This document shows, in pieces, positions 54,498 through 61,800 of a DNA stretch of 64,000 nucleotides; the stretch's first letter is position 1, and each line of letters begins with the position of its first letter. Position numbers and translations under genes: made by a program. The notes under the pieces were generated by a model. The model did no database searches, had not been told where the DNA came from, and saw only the letters and a program-made list of their open reading frames with translations. Location: NCBI GenBank assembly GCA_046074525.1, contig JBJTOK010000059.1:1-64000 (forward strand). Direction: 5' to 3'. The DNA comes from JAHEZL01 sp046074525. Its GTDB lineage: Bacteria; Bacteroidota; Bacteroidia; Flavobacteriales_C; GCA-002722245.

Positions 54498-55339
54498 CCA
54501 ATCTTTGTTGCTAGATTCTCTTCAGAAATATCCTTTTCTTTTTTATCGCTTGCATGTTCGCTGCTTGTGCTGATCTCTGTTTGTTGGCTATTAATAATAT
54601 TTGTTGTGTGTTGATTGGCAAAGGTCATCACGAGCCCGAAACCTGTAACGATCAACAGCATATCCACCATTTTTCTATATAAGTAGGACTTTTTGAAAGA
54701 GTAAGCAGCCAGTGCTAAGGCACCTGTAGAAAGCAATGCTGCATTAGTGTGTTCAGACATATTTACATCCATGTCTTTTAAGGTGAGTCCGGTGGCATAC
54801 GCGAGTCCGGCAATTCCCATATGCAATACTGGAATAAGCATTCTTGTTTTCCATTTGTTTTTGGCTGCCCATTGAGAAATGCGTTGTGCTTTTTTCTTTT
54901 TGCCGATGAATGCAGTGGCGCCCAGGCCAAGTAATCCGGCTAGTAGGAGAGAGGTTAAAGCAATGTTTTGCTTTGCTTCTTTTGCTATTGGTTGGTGAAT
55001 TTGTTTTTGTTGAGTAGTGTTGCTTTTTTTCTCGGAAAGTCCTTTGTTTTCTCCCCGCTTCATGCTTCTGGTAAGAATATTTTCATCGCTGTTAATGTTT
55101 ATGGAAGAGTTTAAGACTTTGGGCTGGGGCATTTTTCTTTCTGCGCTATCGCCCTGTTTTGGAAGTGTTGCCGATTGAAGAACAACTGTTTTTTGTGGTT
55201 GATTTTCGTGTTTTTGCGCTGCGACAACATTGCCTCTTACCTCCCAGTGATAGCCAGATCTGTATTTTCTTTTTTCCACTGAGCAGGACTGGCTGAAGAG
55301 CAATAATGTAAAGGCAATTAGGGGTAAGGATTTTTTCAT
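54491..55339 (-). CDS. Lipoprotein with TM helices, KRxYRSGY family
   Basis: 282 residues. A lipoprotein signal (LIAFTLLLFSQSC) is followed by EKRKYRSGYHWE, a motif shared by many small Bacteroidota lipoproteins of unknown function. After a long polar, Lys/Gln/Ser-rich linker (25-130) come four hydrophobic segments (about 133-150, 170-185, 195-210, 222-240) and a charged tail. A lipid anchor together with membrane helices is unusual. It overlaps the next small membrane protein gene by 7 bases. Confidence 0.68.
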   Translation of the reverse strand: MKKSLPLIAFTLLLFSQSCSVEKRKYRSGYHWEVRGNVVAAQKHENQPQKTVVLQSATLPKQGDSAERKMPQPKVLNSSININSDENILTRSMKRGENKGLSEKKSNTTQQKQIHQPIAKEAKQNIALTSLLLAGLLGLGATAFIGKKKKAQRISQWAAKNKWKTRMLIPVLHMGIAGLAYATGLTLKDMDVNMSEHTNAALLSTGALALAAYSFKKSYLYRKMVDMLLIVTGFGLVMTFANQHTTNIINSQQTEISTSSEHASDKKEKDISEENLATKIGC

Positions 55340-55440
55340 GGTTTAAAATTTATGGGGCGAAAATATATTCTAAACCAGGGCTATTTTTATTGATGTTTAC
55401 CACGGGAGATGATTTGGTTGCAGTTTTTGCAAATGGCGCA

Positions 55441-55472
55441 AAAAAAAGGATAATGATTGCTCATTATCCTTT
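55441..55472 (-). terminator. Terminator of the 284-residue-class T9SS protein gene
   Basis: A 12-bp perfect stem (55445-55456 with 55461-55472, aaaggataatga) with a 4-base loop and a T run on the minus strand, 25 bases after the stop at 55497. Confidence 0.8.
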
Positions 55473-55496
55473 CTACTATAGGGGTATAGTTGGTTC

Positions 55497-56369
55497 TTAG
55501 TTCAAGAAAAGTCTTTGTGTAGAAACTCCTTCAGCAGTTCTGATGCTGATGTAGTAGATGCCAGCTGTTTTTCCAGACAGGTCGATAACTATATTGGATT
55601 GGTTGGTGCTGGAAGTGAAAATTTCCTGACCCAATACATTTGATACAGAAACCGTTACCAATTCAGAGTTTTTGTTCAGGTTGACGTTCACCAATCCGTT
55701 AGAAGGATTTGGGTAAACAGACACAATCTCATTGCTCAATGTTTTTACTGAGTTGGCGAGAGCTGCACCAATTTGAAGTTTGTCAATGGTGATGGTTCCG
55801 TTCAATGCTTTTTTGTATTCAGCGGCATCAGCTTCACCTACTCGGTAAGTGTAGGCACTGCTAGCCCATCCCGGATTGATTTTAAAACGGATGCTGGTAA
55901 TTTTTGTAGAATCTACAGCGCCTTGTGCGCTACCTGCATTACCATAATGATCTTCAAACTGACCGGTAAAATCGTAAGAAAATGCTTTTACAGGATCTCC
56001 TGCTTTGATATTAAAGAACAAAGGCTGTCCAGGCAAATCAAGTGGTTTGTCAGTGATGTGACCGTTCTCATCTACCAGGAGAACTTCAAAGCCAACAGTT
56101 TGAGTAGTGCTTGCCTTGATAGATACTATCGGCTTGTTTCCTGAAACAGAAAAGTCTAATGGGGTATCGAATACGATGTCGAATTGATCCCACTCCCCAT
56201 GTCCTGCAGCGGTAATAGTCCAATTGCTTCCGTCGCTGGCATGTGTGAAAGCACCGCTTCCGCTTGGAGAAGGAGCTGTAGAAAAGTCGTTGCTGTAAAC
56301 AATAGTTTGCGCATTTGCAGTGAGTCCTAAGAACAACACACCTGCAATACTAAGTAGATTTTTTTTCAT
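55497..56369 (-). CDS. T9SS secreted protein with jelly-roll-like domain
   Basis: 290 residues from ATG 56369, where a clean signal peptide begins (LLSIAGVLFLGLTANAQ). The mature part (about 20-200) has the look of a carbohydrate-binding jelly roll (YSNDFSTAPSPSGSGAFTH, NWTITAAGHGEWDQFDIVF, KAFSYDFTGQFEDHYGN, ITSIRFKINPGW). A type A T9SS sorting domain ends it (VYPNPSNGLVNVNLN, LSGKTAGIYYISIRT). Its place next to the glucan operon and GH81 suggests a surface glycan-binding protein, which is inference. A weak promoter-like pair (caatgata and caa) lies upstream near 56405-56435. Confidence 0.8.
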   Translation of the reverse strand: MKKNLLSIAGVLFLGLTANAQTIVYSNDFSTAPSPSGSGAFTHASDGSNWTITAAGHGEWDQFDIVFDTPLDFSVSGNKPIVSIKASTTQTVGFEVLLVDENGHITDKPLDLPGQPLFFNIKAGDPVKAFSYDFTGQFEDHYGNAGSAQGAVDSTKITSIRFKINPGWASSAYTYRVGEADAAEYKKALNGTITIDKLQIGAALANSVKTLSNEIVSVYPNPSNGLVNVNLNKNSELVTVSVSNVLGQEIFTSSTNQSNIVIDLSGKTAGIYYISIRTAEGVSTQRLFLN

Positions 56370-56402
56370 TGGTATCGGTATTAGAATTAGTTTATAGAAC
56401 AA

Positions 56403-56905
56403 TGATAGATGTTATTTATCGATTTGTCAAGAAGAAAAATAAAATAAATAATTTGTAAAGCATTGAAAAATATGTAGTTAAAATGTACTAAAATACACTA
56501 ACATTGCGTTTAGAGCAATTTGTAATAATTTGAAAATGAGTTGATTGATATTTTTTGTAAAGGTGAATTTTTGCGGTTGGGTGGCAACAAAGCGGCTTGC
56601 AAAAATTTCCACATCGCTAATCGTCAATGCGGGAATTTATTGGATACGAAATTTTGGAGCAATCTTCAAGTACACTCAGCTGATTGTGGCGAAGTCTTTT
56701 TAGGCCTTCAGCTCCTCTTTTCTCTTCTTCCTGCCTCACTAAAAGCGCCTCAAGACCGAAGCTGCGCTTCTCTTCATGGTATCAAAGCTCTGGCAGCGCT
56801 TTGTTGCTTATCTCCAATGCTGGCCCGTCTCTAAACACGTGCCTGCAAATAAAGTCAGCGACCTATTCTTTGGCCGCAGATTCATAATAATAAATTGGAT
56901 TGTAG
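56403..56905. other. 503-base gap without a gene
   Basis: AT-rich to about 56560, then mixed sequence with no convincing coding frame on either strand. It contains the second copy of the 21-base dispersed repeat (56752-56772, minus). No terminator-like hairpin with a T run was found directly after the membrane sensor gene that stops at 56906. Confidence 0.6.
56752..56772 (-). repeat. 21-base dispersed repeat, copy 2
   Basis: Exact reverse complement of 14303-14323, again in non-coding DNA and again carrying the gaagc-gca-gcttc palindrome. Confidence 0.7.
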
Positions 56906-58780
56906 TTACTTCTCCTCCTCTGGATTCAAAACCAGCTGGCTCCAGCCATCCTGCTCTTTATCCTTGGATTTTTTTCTCTTGGCCATCACTTCATGAATCT
57001 TCTTATTGAAGGTCCAGCAGGTACTTTGGCGCAGAGAGAGGATATTGGAAAGTTCCAAAGAGGTAATTTTCTCCTTGTTCGCAAATACAAGGAATAGAAG
57101 ATAGAAAGCTTTATTGATAGGGAATTTCAGCTTATGGAAAATAGTGTCCACTGTTGGTGATTCGTCGTAACGGCACTTGGTGCAGCGACGGTAGTATTCA
57201 TCTTTCCCTTCACACCATTTTGGATTTCCACATTTCTTACAGGCGTAGCCTTTCGACCATTTAAGATCAACCAGGTATTTCAAACAGCTATCCTTGTCTG
57301 GAAAAATTCTGCTGAATTCCTCAAAGTTCACTTCCTTCATCAATACTCTCGCCTTGGTGAGTTCTTTCACATTGGTTTTCAGTTGTTTGTTGTCCTCATT
57401 CAGCAAAGCGTTCATACGATTGATTTCTTCGTAGGCATCTTTCAACTCAATGTTTTTAGCATCCAAATCACGTGTGCGCTCCTGCACTTTTTCCTCTAAT
57501 TCTCGGTTGACTTTGTCTTTCAGCAATTCATTTTCCTTAAGCTGTTCAATCACCCTTTGTTGCGCTGCTTGCTGCTTGGCACGGATGAGCTTGATACGAT
57601 CGCCCAGCGCCAGCGAAAGAATCACGATCTCGAACACAAAACCGATGTTGAAAGAGTACACAAATAAAATGTTGTCGGAGTGGATAAGTCCGCTCATCCT
57701 GAAAGCCAGGAAGATAATAGTCACTATCATGAATGAATAACCAATGATGAAATAGCGTGCCTGGTGCAAACCCTTTCGAATACAAAGAATAGAAGCAATG
57801 TAAATGAAGAGGAAGGGCAGCAGGTAAAACTCAAAATGCAGTCGCATACCTATCACTATGCCCACAAAGAAAAAAGCAATGTAGAAAAGCATGATGATGT
57901 TCAAAGCCTTGTTGATCTTAGGCAGCAGGGTTTTTAATTCGAGGAAGCTCTTGGCGTAAAAAGTAAAGGTGAGGAGCAACAACAGGGGGGCGACCTGACT
58001 GATAACTGGATTCAATTCAGGCGCTCCGGGCCACAGATACTGGAAACCAAGTCCATCTTCCGCCAGTGAAACCATCGCACAGCAAATGACATAGAGCACA
58101 TAATGCAGGTAAACCCTGTCTTTCAGCGAGAAGAACATGATGAGGTTATAAAGCCCCATAATGACCAATATCCCGTAGAATAAGCCCAGCAGATAATACT
58201 CAGCCAGGGCATATCTGGCAAAAGAAGAAGTAGAGCGGATTTTGAAAATGAATGGATTTTTATTGCCCGATTTTACGCGTACAAAGTAAGTCTGGGCTGT
58301 AGTCCCCACATTGATATCAAACACAAAATTTTTGTGCGAATAGGGTCTTATCCCGAAATCAGAAGTAAAGCCCGCCTTCTCTTTCACATAAATCAAGGAA
58401 TCATTCTCGGCCTGTTTGTACAGCTCAAAATTATCGATATGGGAGTCGCTGTTTTCCAATATATAATGCTTGCTTAAAGGATGGGCGGCTTTCAGCTGGA
58501 ACTTGATCCAGTATGTAGATTCCGGATTTTTAATGTAGGCAAAACGCTCGGCCTCATTGTAGGGGGTGAATTGCCCAAGATGACTGGGAGCAGCAACATC
58601 AGTAATTTCCAGTTTATTGCTCTTGTCCTCCAGGATCTCGGTTGCTTTTCCTTCAATAAGGTAATCGTCACTGATTTTTTCATCCAGTACGATCACCTTT
58701 TGTGAAAAGGCATCGCCAGCCTGAAACAGGAAAATGATTAGCGCAATTATTTTGTATGTCTTTCGGATCATCCTGTACAT
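56906..58780 (-). CDS. 7TMR-DISM sensor fused to an IS1595-transposase-type zinc ribbon and HTH
   Basis: 624 residues. A signal peptide (about 1-27), then an extracellular 7TMR-DISMED2-like jelly roll (about 30-175; YIKNPESTYWIKFQLKAAHPL, HYILENSDSHIDNFELY). Next is a seven-helix 7TMR-DISM membrane core (about 188-395; YYLLGLFYGILVIMGLYNLIMFF). A coiled coil follows (about 400-475; ELEEKVQERTRDLDAKNIELKDAYEEINRMN). The C-terminus is not a kinase or cyclase. It is a zinc ribbon (Cys 514, 517, 533, 536; CKKCGNPKW, RRCTKCRYDESPTVDTIFH) and a helix-turn-helix (KITSLELSNILSLRQSTCWTFNKKIHEVM). These match the N-terminal DNA-binding part of IS1595-type transposases, and the DDE nuclease domain is absent. 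It is probably a membrane-bound one-component regulator; target genes are unknown, but it sits between the glucan operon and GH81. Confidence 0.85.
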   Translation of the reverse strand: MYRMIRKTYKIIALIIFLFQAGDAFSQKVIVLDEKISDDYLIEGKATEILEDKSNKLEITDVAAPSHLGQFTPYNEAERFAYIKNPESTYWIKFQLKAAHPLSKHYILENSDSHIDNFELYKQAENDSLIYVKEKAGFTSDFGIRPYSHKNFVFDINVGTTAQTYFVRVKSGNKNPFIFKIRSTSSFARYALAEYYLLGLFYGILVIMGLYNLIMFFSLKDRVYLHYVLYVICCAMVSLAEDGLGFQYLWPGAPELNPVISQVAPLLLLLTFTFYAKSFLELKTLLPKINKALNIIMLFYIAFFFVGIVIGMRLHFEFYLLPFLFIYIASILCIRKGLHQARYFIIGYSFMIVTIIFLAFRMSGLIHSDNILFVYSFNIGFVFEIVILSLALGDRIKLIRAKQQAAQQRVIEQLKENELLKDKVNRELEEKVQERTRDLDAKNIELKDAYEEINRMNALLNEDNKQLKTNVKELTKARVLMKEVNFEEFSRIFPDKDSCLKYLVDLKWSKGYACKKCGNPKWCEGKDEYYRRCTKCRYDESPTVDTIFHKLKFPINKAFYLLFLVFANKEKITSLELSNILSLRQSTCWTFNKKIHEVMAKRKKSKDKEQDGWSQLVLNPEEEK

Positions 58781-58838
58781 GTGCTATTTTGCAATGCTGC
58801 TGATACTAAAAAAGTGCAGACTAAGTTTCATTTCGATT

Positions 58839-61800
58839 TTATCTAATAACTGTGACTTTCCCGAACATTATTTTTTCTACTTCTTTATCGTTTTTGCCCA
58901 TCACAGTAAAGGCAATTTTGTATACATAAACATCTATCTGTGCATAGTGACCATACTTTCCTTTGCCGTCCCAGCCAGTATTGATGTCGGTGGAAGTAAA
59001 AATATTCTCTCCCCAGCGATTGAAGATATCCATTCGGAAAGTCAGGAGATTGAGGGCTTGCGGGACGAATGTATTGTTCTTAGGATCTCCGTTGGGAGTA
59101 AAGGCGTTCGGGATGTAAATGGAGTAAGGACAGTTTTCATCAAAAGTAATGGTGTCACTTATTTCCGGACAGTCGCCGCTCTTTATTCGAACAATATACT
59201 GTCCGGCCACAGTTGCCAAAAATTGTTTATTAGTACTGTTGTCCTGCCAGAGGTAAGTTCGGTCGGTGCTGACATCACCACTGTTCAGCAATACCTGGTC
59301 GCCTGCACATAAGGTGGAATCTTCTCCCAGTTCAATAGCTGGAAGCGCTTTTACAATTATGGTTACGCTTTGGGTATCGTCTGGACATATTCCGTTCGAT
59401 ACTGTCCACAACAGTTTGCTGCTACTGCCGTTGCTCAGGCCCGTTACTCCGCTTGTCGCCGAAGTAACATCGTTAATATTGGCTGGTCCCGAAAGTACTT
59501 TCCAGGCACCCGTTCCAATTACGGGAGTTATTGCTGCCAAGGTTGTTGAACTAGTGCAAATGCTTTGATCGGCACCAGCATCGGCAGTACTTGGCAGAGC
59601 ATCAATAATAATATCTACAGTGTCCTTTGTAGCGCAAACGCCATTGGAAATCTCCCATACAAAAGTGTTTTTGCCCGTAGTTAAATTGCCCGCTGCTGAT
59701 GCCGGGTCATTAGCTGTGGTAACGCTTCCGCCTGTGAGCGAAGTCCATGTCCCTGTTTCCGTTAATGAAGGATTATTTCCTGAAAGCACTGCTGCAGTGG
59801 TATTGCAAAGTGTTTGATCCTCCCCGGCATTGGCAGTGGTTGGTGCGGCCAGACTCTGGATATTTACAGTAGTGCTGGATGCGGCACAAGCACCGTTGAT
59901 GATGGTCCACACAAAAGAATTTGCTCCTGTGAGAAGTCCGGTCACTGTTGGTGTTGGAGAGGTTATACTTGAAAAACTTCCGCCGCCCGTAGCAGTCGTC
60001 CATATCCCTGTTCCCACTATGGGTTGATTTCCATTCAAGGTAATACTGGAGCCACAAACAGAAGCGTCATCCCCAGCATCAGATGGAGTGGGGAGAGCGT
60101 TGAAAACCACAGGAGTTCCCTTGGCCACCGATAAACAAGGATCGGTCAGGTCAACGCCACCGTTACCATCATTGGTCCCTACAACAGAAGAGATGTAGTA
60201 GGTCAATCCATATTGCATCGGATTTGCAAAAGTAAATGACGGAGTAGAACTGCTGTTAAAAACAGTTCCCAGTAATGTACCATTGTTGTCATGTAAATAA
60301 TAAATGAGGACATCGTCTCCATCTAAGCTGGATCCAGTAGCAGCCGCCGCCGCCGCCGGGGTATTTTCACAAACGGTGAGAGGTGTTTGCGACATAGTTC
60401 CTGCGTTGGTTACACAATTACAGTTTTTCGATCCGGCAACAATATTCGGAGTGCAATTGTATTTGTCTTTTACGATGAATGAATAAGCAGTACCGCTTGG
60501 AATTGGTGCGCTGGTGAAGGTGTTTCCAACAAGAGTTCCTGGTCCGCCCGGTCCCCCGCCGCTCACCAGTACCTGATACGACGCGGCATCGCCGCCACTC
60601 ATGGTGAAACTAACAGTGTAATCTGAAGTGCCATTGCAGGTTTCCGAGAATGTAGGAGTGGATGGCGCTTGTGCGCTTTTTACATCCACTGTGTCGGAAT
60701 CCATACATCCATTGGCATCAGTTACATCCACGGAGTAAGTCCCGGCAGCAGACACACTGATGGTTTTCGATGTTTCGGAAGTCGACCAGGTGTAAGTCCC
60801 AACAGTGCCAGCATCTAAAGTAATTGTTGCTGCCTGACAAACAACGGTGTCTTGACCTAAAGAAACCGCAGGCAGTGCGTTGAATACTACAGGTGTTCCC
60901 GGCGCTACCGACGAGCAGGCATCAGTAAGATCAACAGCGCCCGTTCCATCGTTATTTCCTGCTACAGCGGAGATATAATAAGTAGTGCCGTAGGTCATCG
61001 TGCCCTTGAAAGTAAAGGAAGGAGAAGATCCTTTATCGTAAATGGTGCCTAAGGCATTGCCACTTGCGCTGTGCAGGTAATACACAAGTACGTCATTGGG
61101 GTCGGCAACATTATCTCCGTTGTGTTTTGCAATAGCATGTGCGGTGTCGCCACATACCTTGATTGGTGCGGTATTCATAGTTCCCGCGTTGGTGAGGCAG
61201 GCACATATTTTCGTCCCTGAAATGGTGTCTTTATCGCAGTTATTTTTGTCGGTGACCACAAAGGAATAGTTCGATCCGCTGTTGATGAGAGCGCTCGTGA
61301 AAGAACTGGCAGTCAGTGTTCCTGGTCCGCCCGAACCTCCTCCTATCACTGCAACAGAGTAAGGCGCTTCACCACCGGTAATATCAAAAGTAAGGGTATA
61401 CGCCGTTCCTGCGCCGTTGCATACTTTATTGATATTTTCCGTGTTGATGGTGTCTTTCAGCTGAACAGTGAAAGTGTCTTTCTTCACAATACAATTGCTG
61501 ATGTTGTAACTCACGTGATATTCACCGGCAGCGGAAGCCAGGTAAGAAGAAGAAGTTGCGCCGCTTATGTCGGTTCCGTTTTTATCCCACTGGTAATTCG
61601 TTGCGCAGGTGGTGTCCCTGGCTGTTAACTTTATCGGGTTGTTCGGACAAGTCACGTAAATGCTATCGGGCTTGTAAGGATCCGGACATTTATTGAATAC
61701 GTAAATGGAATCCTCTGCGGGCAAAAGGAAGCAACGACCATCGGAGAAAGTCACTTTTGTTTTTGCAAAGGCTCCTGCAGGATTGTATACCACATAGTTT

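Noticed and set aside
56541..56887. Small overlapping frames in the gap upstream of the membrane sensor's 3' end
   Set aside because: They are short, Leu/Ser-rich, with no start context or family resemblance, and the frames overlap one another; judged non-coding.
60342..60360. GCC-type run as a possible regulatory or structural element
   Set aside because: It lies inside the GH81 coding frame and simply encodes a short Ala run; noted only as a slippage-prone tract.
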